DNA from: Asterias amurensis
Taxonomy: Eukaryota > Echinodermata > Asteroidea > Forcipulatida > Asteriidae
NCBI RefSeq assembly: GCF_032118995.1
Contig: NC_092649.1
Location: 16,557,332 to 16,621,331 of the forward strand
Direction of reading: 5' to 3'
DNA: 64,000 bases
The translations under genes and the position numbers were made by a program. This document shows, piece by piece, positions 34,350 through 43,209 of the stretch; position 1 is the first letter of the stretch; the number at the start of each line of letters is the position of its first letter. The notes beneath the pieces were generated by a model. That model saw only the letters and a list, made by a program, of their open reading frames with translations, ran no database searches and was not told the origin of the DNA.

Positions 34350-34647
34350 AACACAACGCCCCCTGTACAAAAGTTGTATGCGAAGGCTGTAGGCTGACAG
34401 CCTTGTAGGGTCCGTGTTGAAGCTACTGACTCATTACTATAATACACGTGAAGAAAGAATTCCCACTCATTACCATAATGTCAGTGAAGTTGGTCAGTGG
34501 CGGACGTGGTGTTTATCTAGAGAGAAATCGGAGAAATAACTCATTTGGTGTACAGCACCTACACCAACATCACTGGCATCAACTACCAACTTAAAAGGTT
34601 TACCGAAATCAGTAGCCAACAGTACTGGTTCTAAGCTCAAAAACCCT
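34350..34647. other. Unassigned stretch between inverted-repeat arm and satellite
   Basis: Mixed-composition DNA with no open frame of note. It contains two similar words, ACTCATTACTATAAT and ACTCATTACCATAAT, about 40 bp apart, and nothing else I can assign. Confidence 0.4.
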
Positions 34648-34828
34648 TAAAGGAACACAATGCCTTGGATCGGTTGAGTTGGTCTTTGAAAAAACCCGGT
34701 TACAAGTGCTCTTTACAGACCAACTCGCAGTGTTCTCCACAGACTTTTTTTTTAGGAGGGCGGCATGACGTAATCAAATTGCATAAACAATCCGCACGCT
34801 GTGATTGGCCGTTGATAGACTCCAACAA
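34648..34828 (+). mobile_element. Truncated dispersed element starting TTAAAGGAACAC
   Basis: TTAAAGGAACACAATGCC followed by TTGGATCGGTTGAGTTGG is, from memory, the start of a very common short element of sea-star genomes that also uses a TTAA target. Only the first part is here. The right end was not found. Confidence 0.45.
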
Positions 34829-34867
34829 AATACGCACGTTCACAAACTTATTGTGAACGTGCGTATT
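34829..34867. repeat. Perfect 17-bp hairpin at the edge of the 170-bp satellite
   Basis: AATACGCACGTTCACAA, a 5-nt loop ACTTA, and the exact complement TTGTGAACGTGCGTATT. The satellite starts 2 bp further on. Confidence 0.9.
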
Positions 34868-34868
34868 G

Positions 34869-36793
34869 TGATGCTGTAGTTTTGAAGTTGGTTTTGGCTA
34901 ATCAGTTACTCGTTTGATCTTATTAGATGCATGCATACAGTGGGTATTTCCGTGCAGCGACTTCGACGGTGTGCGTGGTATGAGCCATGTGGCCATCTGT
35001 ACATCATGTTTTAACATTTGTTTACGATCACATTTCTGATGTTGCAGTTTGAAGTAGGTTTTGGCTTGTCAGGTACTCGTTTGATCTTATTAGATGCATG
35101 CATACAGTGGGTATTTCCATGCAGCGACGTTGTCGGTGTGCGTGGTATGAGCCATGTGGCCATCTGTACATCCATCATGTTTTAACATTTGTTTACAATC
35201 GTATTTCTGATGCTGTAGTTTTGAAGTTGGTTTTGGCTTGTCAGGTACTCGTTTGATCTTATTAGATGCATGCATACAGTGGGTATTTCCATGCAGCGAC
35301 GTCGCTATGTGCTTGGTATGAGCCATGTGGCCATCTGTACATCATGTTTTAACATTTGTTTACGATTGCATTTCGGATGTTGCAGTTTGAAGTAGGTTTT
35401 GGCTTGTCAGGTACTCGTTTGATCTTATTAGATGCATGCATACAGTGGGTATTTCCATGCAGTGACGTTGTCGGTGTGCGTGGTATGAGCCATGTGGCCA
35501 TCTGTACATCCATCATGTTTTAACATTTGTTTACAATCGTATTTCTGATGTTGCAGTTTGAAGTAGGTTTTGGCTTGTCAGGTACTCGTTTGATCTTATT
35601 AGATGCATGCATACAGTGGGTATTTCCATACAGCGACGTCGCTATGTGCTTGGTATGAGCCATGTGGCCATCTGTACATCATGTTTTAACACTTATTTAC
35701 GATCGCATTTCTGATGTTGCAGTTTTGAAGTAGGTTTTGGCTTGTCAGGTTTTCGTTTGATCTTATTAGATGCATGCATACAGTGGGTATTTCCATGCAG
35801 CAACGTCGACGGTGTGCTTGGTATGAGCCATGTGGCCATCTGTACATCATGTTTTAACGTTTGATTATGATCGCATTTCTGATGCTGTAGTTTTGAAGTT
35901 GGTTTTGGCTTGTCAGGTACTCGTTTGATCTTATTAGATGCATGCATACACAGTGGGTATTTCCATGCAGCGACGTTGTCGGTGTGCGTGGTATGAGCCA
36001 TGTGGCCATCTGTACATCCATCATGTTTTAACATTTGTTTACAATCGTACTTCTGATGTTGCAGTTTTGAAGTTGGTTTTGGCTTGTCAGGTAATCGGTT
36101 GATCTTATAAGATGCATGCATACAGTGGGTATTTCCATGCAGCAACGTCGCTATGTGCTTGGTATGAGCCATGTGGCCATCTGTACATCATGTTTTAACA
36201 TTTATTTACGATCGCATTTCTGATGTTGCAGTTTTGAAGTAGGTTTTGGCTTGTCAGGTATTCGTTTGATCTTATTAGATGCATGCATACACAGTGGGTA
36301 TTTCCATGCAGCGACGTTGTCGGTGTGCGTGGTATGAGCCATGTGGCCATCTGTACATCCATCATGTTTTAACATTTGTTTACGATCGCATTTCTGATGT
36401 TGCAGTTTGAAGTAGGTTTTGGCTTGTCAGGTACTCGTTTGATCTTATTAGATGCATGCATACAGTGGGTATTTCCATGCAGCGACGTCGACGGTGTGCT
36501 TGGTATGAGCCATGTGGCCATCTGTACATCATGTTTTAACTTTTGATTATGATCGCATTTCTGATGCTGTAGTTTTGAAGTTGGTTTTGGCTTGTCAGGT
36601 ACTCGTTTGATCTTATTAGATGCATGCATACACAGTGGGTATTTCCATGCAGCGACGTTGTCGGTGTGCGTGGTATGAGCCATGTGGCCATCTGTACATC
36701 CATCATGTTTTAACATTTGTTTACAATCGTATTTCTGATGTTGCAGTTTTGAAGTTGGTTTTGGCTTGTCAGGTAATCGGTTGATCTTATTAA
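34869..36793 (+). repeat. ~170-bp satellite, 11 full units plus a partial
   Basis: The word GATGCATGCATAC occurs at 34926, 35093, 35265, 35431, 35602, 35769, 35937, 36111, 36278, 36451 and 36619; spacings are 167, 172, 166, 171, 167, 168, 174, 167, 173 and 168. Much of the alternation comes from CATC versus CATCCATC and from ACAGTGGG versus ACACAGTGGG. The last unit breaks off after TTGATCTTATTAAATG. Unit length is close to one nucleosome repeat. Minus-strand frames of 78-159 codons across the array are by-products of the repetition. Confidence 0.95.
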
Positions 36794-37152
36794 ATGAAGT
36801 CTAAAAATGGTCTCTCTGTCCTTTTTTTGGCATGGCGGCCATTAATTTTAACAGGGCGGCATAAATTTAAGGAGGGCAGTCTGCTCTGCCGATTTACGTG
36901 TGTGAAGAACACTGGTATGGATGCTGTTTGATCACACTTGCACTACGAACATCAACATCATAAAATAGCTGTGAAGTTCTACCTGGTTTATCTACAATTG
37001 CAAATATGATTCGATAGTAGCAACCGTTTCTTTAAAATCGATTCAAGGCTAATTATCCCAGTAGAATCTAACCCCACTTTGATCAACCTCGACTTGTGCG
37101 CAGTAGTCGTACGACAGGTGTTGAGAGATGTGGCAGTGTATATAACGGTTGG
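36794..37152. other. Unassigned flank of the 170-bp satellite
   Basis: It contains two near copies of a GC-rich word (CAGGGCGGCATAAATTTAAG and AGGAGGGCAGTC) that also resemble GGAGGGCGGCATGACG at ~34,757 on the other flank. This hints that the satellite lies inside one larger element. No gene is seen. Confidence 0.4.
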
Positions 37153-37260
37153 GTCTTGCGATTTGATTACACACACTACGCACAATGTATGGGTGGGTTT
37201 ACAGCGGCGTCTTTTCGTAGCGAATGATGCGACTGCCTTGAGCAAGGCTAAGGACAGACA
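37153..37260 (-). repeat. Inverted repeat, right arm (pairs with 34,241-34,349)
   Basis: Shares about 110 bp, with indels, with the reverse complement of the left arm. The best-kept words are TGCCTTGAGCAAGGCT and GGGTGGGTTT. Confidence 0.72.
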
Positions 37261-37320
37261 GACATCATCAGAGAGTAGGCTGTTACATACAGTAATGAAA
37301 CAGCCTTCATGAAATAGAGA

Positions 37321-37680
37321 ATGAAATCAAAGAACGTGGTTACTTGGATTGTTCACAGAGCTAACAAGAAGAGCACAAGCACCCTAACCCACACCAGACA
37401 CCAAAAGCCTCCACACATAGCCCTTCATTCAACCATCCACTATTCAAATTCCCACTGCCTTCAACACCTGTCACAGAGACAGATTGAAGCAGAAACTTCA
37501 CTACATATGTACAGTACATCAAGATATCACACAACTCAATGGATACAAGGCCTTCAATTTCATTCGTCTATGAGTCAGATAACTCCCACAAAAAAGAAAG
37601 ACAAAATATTTATGAATCTATTGGATGATAGTCAGACTGAACCTTACTACACACACATCCAGAAGGAGTCATGTTACTAA
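37321..37680 (+). CDS. Unrecognised 119-codon open frame
   Basis: Starts at an ATG (AGAGAATGAAATC) and ends at TAA. The product is rich in H, S, T and Q (for example HTRHQKPPHIALHSTIHYSN) and has no known motif, signal peptide or membrane segment. The surrounding sequence shows no obvious promoter or polyadenylation signal. It may be chance in a C/A-rich strand; I would not treat it as a gene without transcript evidence. Confidence 0.2.
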   Translation: MKSKNVVTWIVHRANKKSTSTLTHTRHQKPPHIALHSTIHYSNSHCLQHLSQRQIEAETSLHMYSTSRYHTTQWIQGLQFHSSMSQITPTKKKDKIFMNLLDDSQTEPYYTHIQKESCY

Positions 37681-37967
37681 ACCTTATTGAAGGCTCTGTT
37701 TCATTCAGGGGGATGTCACTCAAAGACAGGTTGTCATCCAAGGCTAACAGGGCCCTGTTCACTTGAGGAAGATTAGCAATTTCACCCAAAGAGGGTTATG
37801 GAAAACAACCCGCCTTTCCTGCCAGCAGATACTCCCACTGATGTCAATGAAGTGTCGACCATTACAGGGTCCCGCGCCTATTACGCTAACTACGCTAAAC
37901 AAAAACTAATACTAAACTGGCAAGATGCTCATTGAGAAGTGAAAAGGGAATTGAGAATGAGCACAGT
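37681..37967. other. Unassigned stretch
   Basis: No repeat partner elsewhere in the window and no open frame of note. Confidence 0.4.
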
Positions 37968-38125
37968 GAGAAGAAGTGAGTCAAAAGCAAGATAAGGAGG
38001 AAGACAGCTGAGGGGGTAGAGGTTGCTTAAGGCCCCACTCTGGTATAGACCAGCCTCTGACATAAAATACATAATGCTTGTAATACTTATTCATACCCAA
38101 GTAATACTACATAAGTTCAAGTCTC
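37968..38125 (+). repeat. Direct repeat, right copy (pairs with 33,984-34,140)
   Basis: GAGAAGAAGTGAGTCAAAAG through CTGGTATAGACCAGCCTCTG. Differences from the left copy are point changes and small indels, mostly in the distal third. Confidence 0.8.
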
Positions 38126-38259
38126 AAAATAAACAAAACAAAACTAAACGCTCAAGAGTCAAATACCTCCTACCAGAAAAATACTCCAGTTCAAGACAAC
38201 TATTTCTGACTAATAATCTACAATTTTCTTGAGGGCTTTTATCTGTCTTCCTTACACAC

Positions 38260-38860
38260 TTATGATATAAATGGGCCACTCATCTTGAATGGACTTACAA
38301 AGTGATACTGCACGACTTCTGCGGTATTATTGATACAAAATTTCAACACTATAGACCCTTTTGCAATTACCCATTGCGCAAGCGCTAACTGTTGAATAGG
38401 ATGCATGCTGGTCTAGCTAGGGATCAAACAGGATCCCTAGCTAGACCAGCATGCACCTCAGTCAATTGGTCTATTGTGATAACGTGCATGTATATAAATG
38501 GTAGTTTTAGAACAATCATGACTGATTTTGACAATGGACCATGTTTTTAATTGCGTAAGGGCGCTCTCAATCACTGCTTGATTCAAATACTATTGAGACT
38601 GCCCCCTCACGCGGTCAAAAATTTGGCGCATTGGATCAATGTCTTGATACATTTTTCCTGACCTGAATCCATTTTCTTCTTGCAAGTTAAGTGCAGATCC
38701 GACACAAATAATGATGACGCTTCATTTCCCATCAAACAAGGAGCATGTGAAGATAATGGCATCTTGGTAGTTCAACCACATCTGAAAATAAAGTATGAGA
38801 TTAGAAGTGAGAACTTCCATTGATAGGGCCAGATGTGGTTATTTTAAAATTACATCATTA
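38260..38860 (+). repeat. Tandem duplication, copy 1 (uninterrupted)
   Basis: The first half (about 38,265-38,590, TTGAATGGACTTAC through GCTCTCAATCAC) matches 39,163-39,462, and the second half (about 38,595-38,860, ATTGAGACTGCC through TAGTTTATTCC) matches 41,500-41,765. Copy 2 is therefore the same module split by ~2 kb. The start-to-start period is ~898 bp. Confidence 0.82.
38402..38455. repeat. Perfect 24-bp hairpin inside duplication copy 1
   Basis: TGCATGCTGGTCTAGCTAGG plus GATC, a 6-nt loop (AAACAG), then the exact 24-bp complement ending CCAGCATGCA. Copy 2 (~39,300-39,350) has the right arm (GATCCCTAGCTAGACCAGC) but unrelated sequence where the left arm should be. Confidence 0.92.
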
Positions 38861-39162
38861 TGGATACATGTTCCCACAAGTTTACCATTATTTAATAGTT
38901 TATTCCTATTTTCTGTTAAGAAAATGGAGAGCAGTATAACAACCACCTGATATACAACAGTCTGTTAAATGCCCTTGGGTTTTTCCATTGAGGAGGGGAA
39001 TTTTGTATCCTTTTTTCTATCTCTTATTCTTCTTCATTGATGAGTACACTTTAAATTTTTAAAGTACAGCACACTGTTATTTTTCCTCTTAAAAGATCTC
39101 ATGATCTTTGAAACAACAATTTATGTAGTGATTGTCTGGCCCATTCAGGAATCATGTGAAAT
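38861..39162. other. Spacer between duplication copies
   Basis: AT-rich, with a CTTTAAATTTTTAAAG palindrome near 39,051. Nothing else is assigned. Confidence 0.45.
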
Positions 39163-39462
39163 ATGGGCCATTAATATCTTGAATGGACTTACTTGTATAA
39201 GGAGATGCTGCACGACTTCTGCAGTATTATTGTTACAAAATTTCAATACTATACACCCTTTTGCAATTACCCATTGCACAAGCGCTAACTGTTGAATGTG
39301 ATACATACTCGATCACACATGATCCCTAGCTAGACCAGCATGCAACTCAGTCAATTGGTCTATTGCGATAACATACATGTACATGTAAAGAAATAGTAGT
39401 TTTAGAACAATCATGACTGATTTTTAAAAATTATGTTTGACCGGGTGAGGGCACTCTCAATC
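39163..39462 (+). repeat. Tandem duplication, copy 2, left half
   Basis: Matches 38,265-38,590 with ~85% identity by eye, up to GGGCACTCTCAATCAC, where it is cut by the insert that ends near 41,500. Confidence 0.8.
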
Positions 39463-39546
39463 ACTTCCGGGGGTATATTCATTCAAACCCATAACAGTTT
39501 ATAAATACTGGAACAGTACATTACCACCCCAGACATCTACTCTGTC

Positions 39547-39678
39547 ATGGACAATAAGACATTGAACAAGCCATTCATTTTTAATCCACCTCTAAAGCAA
39601 CTTCAAACTACAGCAACAAAAGTGATGGAACACCTATTAAAACTGCGCAGGACTAATCGTGTTTACATCCGAAAGTGA
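39547..39678 (+). CDS. Small 43-codon open frame, unrecognised
   Basis: ATG at 39547 to TGA at 39676-39678. The frame is open upstream for about 14 more codons. Product words such as MDNKTLNKPFIFNPPLKQLQ and TKVMEHLLKLRRTNRVYIRK read like a real amphipathic helix rather than repeat translation, but it matches nothing I know and has no visible splice signals. Low confidence. Confidence 0.18.
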   Translation: MDNKTLNKPFIFNPPLKQLQTTATKVMEHLLKLRRTNRVYIRK

Positions 39679-39690
39679 TAAAAATACTAT

Positions 39691-39960
39691 TGTAGCGGAA
39701 ATGCATGTGACGGACATGTGACTGTTTAGTGTAGTCCATGTGGTTGCATGTGTTTGCTGTGTGGCTGGGCGATCGATGCAAGTGGGTGGAGCCTAAACGC
39801 TTGCAGTGACTCAGGCTGGCCTTGTGCGCGTGCGCAGTGATCAGGTAAGCGGGGTGTGCGTGCGCAGTTAGCGACCTAGGACCTCATGTGTGTAGAGGCA
39901 TGGCACCGGGGGTTAGCGGGGAGTGCATCACGGGTCAGTGTGTTTAGTGAAGTGACTCGA
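39691..39960 (+). promoter_or_regulatory. CpG-richer promoter-like patch with two NRF-1-like sites
   Basis: TGCGCGTGCGCA (39,825-39,836) and TGTGCGTGCGCA (39,855-39,866) resemble the NRF-1 consensus TGCGCATGCGCA. A good splice-donor-like word, CAG/GTAAGC, lies between them at ~39,843. The patch stands out from its AT-rich surroundings. It could be a promoter and first exon of a non-coding transcript or the end of an LTR-like element starting TGTAGCGG at 39,691; no matching end was found. Confidence 0.35.
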
Positions 39961-40378
39961 GCAAGACATGCATATTAGTAGTCTTTCCATTGTGTAGTGA
40001 GACCATGGTTATTAAGAGTACAGGTTCCTGGGTGATTGTCTTTGGATAGGGCAGTGACAATTTAGGGTTTTAGTCTTGTAATAGTTTAAAAAAGTCTGTT
40101 GGCGGTGCTGTCGACGTTGGACGATAGACGAGTGTGTAAGTTTGATTTGATTGCAATTATCGGAGATATCTTGTATCCTTGCATTTTAATTGATAATTGA
40201 TAGGTCAGAAGTCTTATACCAAGTTCATTCTTGCATTTGTATGTGATGGCCAGGGGTCTTATACGTGTTTATTTTGTACTCTTATATGATAGGCCGGGGG
40301 GTCTACGGAATTGTTATTGCATAAGTTATTAGTATATAAGAGTATTTCTAGGTGTATTTTCATGTAATTGTGTTATGG
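39961..40378. other. Unassigned stretch between promoter-like patch and short tandem repeats
   Basis: Contains a loose repetition of GGTCAGAAGTCTTATAC, GGCCAGGGGTCTTATAC and GGCCGGGGGTCTACGG near 40,203, 40,249 and 40,292, i.e. a third, weak, ~45-bp tandem repeat. No open frame. Confidence 0.45.
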
Positions 40379-40700
40379 TGACACACTAGTCGAGTGTAAC
40401 GTTTCCAGTCACAAATGCTTTGGCTTGTGTCGAGGTAAAGAACACCTTCTAGTAGTGTAAGAATTAAGTTAGGCTGTGATTGTGGTTATGTGACACGCTA
40501 GTTGAGTGTATAGTTTCCGGTCGCAAATGCTTTGGCTTGTGACCAGGTAAAGGACACCTTCTGGTAGTGTATGAATTAAGCTGGGTTTTCGTGGTTATTG
40601 TACTGCACAAGGAACGTGTAGAGGCACACTGCAAAAGCTTTTGGTTTGCAGTAAGTGTGAACACAGTTCGGGAAGTGTGGTTTGGTGTGGTTACTTTCGG
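40379..40700 (+). repeat. ~112-bp tandem repeat, two good copies and a degenerate third
   Basis: TGACACACTAGTCGAGTGTA (40,379) and TGACACGCTAGTTGAGTGTA (40,491) begin two copies that share GTTTCC, CACAAATGCTTTGGCTTG/CGCAAATGCTTTGGCTTG and ACACCTTCT. A third from ~40,600 keeps AAAGCTTTTGGTTTG and a final GGTTAC. The 98-codon minus-strand frame over it is a by-product. Confidence 0.8.
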
Positions 40701-40804
40701 GTATTTGTTGTTTTCTTGTATTGGTGGTTGTACCTGATATTTGGTGCTCCGCGGTTGCACAAATATAAGGGTTGTCAGATATATAAAGTAAAAGTACTAG
40801 AGAG

Positions 40805-41110
40805 GGTTACATGATTACAAAGTAGGCGTCATCAGGTTACATGGTTACTTTGGGTCTAGCAAAGGGTTACTTAGAACTATTTTGATAAGGCAAAGGGTTA
40901 CTTGAATTACTTTTGGGTAAAGCAAAGGGTTACTTGAATGACTTTTGATAAAGCAAAGGGTTACTTAGAGTGGCTTTGGGTCTAGCAAGGGGTTACTTTG
41001 AGTTACTTTTGATATAGCAAAGGGTTACTTTGAGTGGCTTTGATAAAGCAAAGGGTTACTTTGAGTTACTTTTGGGTTTAACAAAGGGTTACTTGTGGTT
41101 ACATTAGAGC
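40805..41110 (+). repeat. 31-33-bp tandem repeat (AAGGGTTACTT), about nine copies
   Basis: The word GGGTTAC occurs at 40864, 40895, 40927, 40958, 40990, 41022, 41053 and 41086, with looser copies from 40,805. Units alternate between a TGAGTTACTTTTG-like and a TGAGTGGCTTTG-like middle. Each unit ends TAAAGCAA or similar. Confidence 0.88.
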
Positions 41111-41198
41111 AAGGTTAGGTGTATTCGTAGGGTATGCAGTAGTACTGATTTAATGTTTTGTGAGAGGTATATTCATTGACCCTGAGAAAAAGGTGCTT

Positions 41199-41259
41199 AA
41201 TAAACGAATCCCTGCCCAATTATGTATATGATTTGATTGAATATTGATTGTGCAATAAA
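41199..41259 (+). terminator. Two polyadenylation signals (AATAAA)
   Basis: AATAAA occurs at 41,199-41,204 and 41,254-41,259, just downstream of the two tandem repeats. In an AT-rich region this can be chance, but together with the promoter-like patch at 39.7 kb it could delimit a ~1.5-kb plus-strand transcript. Confidence 0.25.
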
Positions 41260-41280
41260 GGATCTGGTGATCAGTTTTAC

Positions 41281-41430
41281 CGACAGCCAATTTGTCAAGG
41301 TTTCTCTGCTTACGTGTAACTTGAGTTGTGTACCTAACAGAATTACACTGATCATTACGCAATCGGCGGTATATTTCCTCCAAAACGGACCTCGTCTCAC
41401 AGCCTTTAGACCCCTCGATGGTCTTCAAGC
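41281..41430 (-). CDS. Candidate exon 2, unrecognised (minus strand)
   Basis: On the minus strand an acceptor-like CTAACTATTCTCTAG precedes an open stretch of 150 bp ending at a donor-like G/GTAAAAC. In the frame fixed by candidate exon 1 it reads LKTIEGSKGCETRSVLEEIY followed by RRLRNDQ and a basic segment (TQVTRKQRNLDKLAVG), i.e. charged and helix-prone. If not spliced it stays open to a TAA near 41,150. No domain is recognised. It lies in the ~2-kb insert that splits the tandem duplication. Confidence 0.3.
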
Positions 41431-41499
41431 CTAGAGAATAGTTAGGCCAAGGATCAAATTGTAATTTGCTTGCAATAGTTTGCAATTGCTCGCCACACT

Positions 41500-41765
41500 A
41501 TTAAGACTGCCTCACACGGTGACAAATTTGAGGCATTTGATCCATTTCTGGATAATTATTCTCCCTTACCTGATTCTTGCAAGTTTGAGTGCAGATCCGA
41601 CACAAATAATGATTGTGTTGATTTCCCATCACATGGGAAGCATCTTGGTAGTTCAACCACATCTGCAAATAAAGTATGAGAAGTGAGAACTTCCATTGAA
41701 TGGGCCAGATTTGGTTATTTTTACATACAACATCATGGAAACATGTTAACCATTATTTATTGTAG
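41500..41765 (+). repeat. Tandem duplication, copy 2, right half
   Basis: Matches 38,595-38,860 with several indels. Shared words include AGTGCAGATCCGACACAAAT, CATCTTGGTAGTTCAACCAC and GTGAGAACTTCCATTGA. The candidate exon 1 (41,570-41,662) lies within it. Confidence 0.82.
41570..41662 (-). CDS. Candidate exon 1, unrecognised (minus strand)
   Basis: The minus strand reads ACTTTATTTGCAG/ATGTGG at the left and AATCAG/GTAAGG at the right, both good splice-site matches around 93 bp. Two frames are open: one starting MWLNYQDASHVMGNQ and one reading VVELPRCFPCDGKST. Only the second joins exon 2 in frame without a stop. The duplicate at ~38,700-38,795 keeps both splice sites but is 17 bp longer inside and is interrupted by stops, so it is a broken copy. 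Nothing is recognised; it could belong to a transposon. Confidence 0.3.
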
Positions 41766-41905
41766 TTTATTCCTTTTTTTTCATTTGATATGAAATAACA
41801 TAGTATCTAATTTACCTCAATGAGATACCTCCTTTTTTGTAAAAATTCGTTTACGTCATGACTTTGACTTTGAGCATGGATGAAATGAAACGCGCCCTAC
41901 ATGTT

Positions 41906-42329
41906 TTAAATGATTTGGGTACTTTTTCAAAATGTCCACAGATTTACAGTAAACTTACAGGGTTTGAAGATAGTGGAAAGCTTCCCTTGAAATATTACTA
42001 ACTAAGGTTGTGTAGTTTTTGAGAAATGAGTAAAACAAGTCACAGAATAATTTTGGTCTCATCATGAGACCAAAATTATTTGAGAATGTAAAATCCCCTT
42101 AACCAGTCATGATAGTATACCAAAACCATAGCATAATTGGTCAATACATTTTTACATGCTAATACTGAGACGAAAATTATTACTTTTACTTATTTCTCAA
42201 AAACTGCAGCACCTCAGTAAGTAAAATTTCAAGGGAAGCTTTCTACTATCTTAATCTTCAATCGTGTAAGTTTGATGTAAATCTGTGGACATTGTGTTTT
42301 TGTTAGGAAAAAGTACATAGACCCTTTAA
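41906..42329. mobile_element. Family-3 MITE with long terminal inverted repeats (TTAA-flanked)
   Basis: TTAA at 41,906-41,909 and at 42,326-42,329 bracket two inverted arms of about 75-90 bp: left AAAATGTCCACAGATTTACA, TTGAAGATAGTGGAAAGC, TTCCCTTGAAATATTAC; right the complements, including AAATTTCAAGGGAAGCTTTC and GTAAATCTGTGGACATTG. The middle holds a separate palindrome (42,046-42,080). Non-coding; a third TTAA-type family in this window. Confidence 0.82.
42046..42080. repeat. Perfect 35-bp palindrome in the family-3 MITE
   Basis: AATAATTTTGGTCTCAT, one C, then the exact complement ATGAGACCAAAATTATT: 17-bp arms and a single-base centre. Confidence 0.93.
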
Positions 42330-43209
42330 GTACGAAGAACCAAATAGTACCGTTCACGGAAGTACCAGTGGTTTTACGGAAGTGAATTTCCACAGGAAGT
42401 AAAAACAAAATTAAAAATTTATTACCCTTTCTTGGTGCGTTTTGGAACTGCAGCATCAGTTATCGGCGTCCTTACCAGCTCAAGAAAGATGGCGACCAAA
42501 CAACGAGGGGTCTCTTTGTAAAGCCCACACAACAACAGCAGCGTTGTTATCCATGGTGTTCTTGTTGTACTGGAAACATGATGTGTCGTATTCGGTATGA
42601 TCTTGTGGACTTCAACTGCCAAGCACACCACACAGAAGCTCAATACCAGACTTGAGGACATGAATCTCGCTTCTACATCACACATTGCAGAAATCAGGTA
42701 TATTATGTAAAGCAAAGTTAAGTAAATTAAGTAAATAATCATCGTTCTATCCCTGCACATACAGATTGGAACAGCTTGAATTCGAAGATCACAGACGTGA
42801 GTGACGAAATGGTCAACACTGAGGGCGCCGTGCGGCGCGAAAATCAAAAACTATTTTTTTCGCTCGTCCCCAGCGCCTTGCTTTGATAGACTGCGGTATA
42901 ACCGTGGAGGAAGGGAGAGAAGGAGCAAGCAAAACCGCAGAGTAACAAAAGAATACCGGCCCCTGTCTGACCAGTGGAAAAAGAAAGGAGACCTCCAGTT
43001 GGACGGCCGATTAACGAGCAGGATTAGATCTCTGTGTATACAGAACGTGCGGTACCGCCCCTCTGCACCGTTGCCTTCGTGTAAAGTTGAATCATTGGAG
43101 ACAAGAATTGTGAATATACACGTTTTCATTTACCGTTTGTGGTGTTTCACTGAAACATCATGGCATATTTTTACATTTTTCGGTCAATAGCGGTGGATCA
43201 AAATTTGGG
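42330..43209. other. Non-repeat region with promoter-like features and overlapping frames
   Basis: AAGATGGCGACC at 42,486-42,497 matches the YY1-type promoter element, and 42,800-43,080 is CpG-richer. A 141-codon minus-strand frame (42,422-42,847) and a 129-codon plus-strand frame (42,801-43,190) begin at TTG and GTG respectively rather than ATG and show no known motif; the plus frame has a basic, arginine-rich middle (NRGGRERRSKQNRRVTK). Either could include an exon, but I cannot support one. Confidence 0.3.

Noticed and set aside
35090..36716. Minus-strand frames of 78-159 codons across the 170-bp satellite
   Set aside because: Products are cyclic translations of the satellite, interrupted whenever unit length changes modulo 3.
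39691..40800. Solo LTR of a Gypsy-type element beginning TGTAGCGG
   Set aside because: No matching CA-end, no target duplication and no primer-binding site could be found; left as promoter-like.
42422..43190. Opposing 141- and 129-codon frames as genes
   Set aside because: Starts are TTG and GTG, the two overlap head to head, neither has a known motif or a good ATG context. Kept only as a note on the region.
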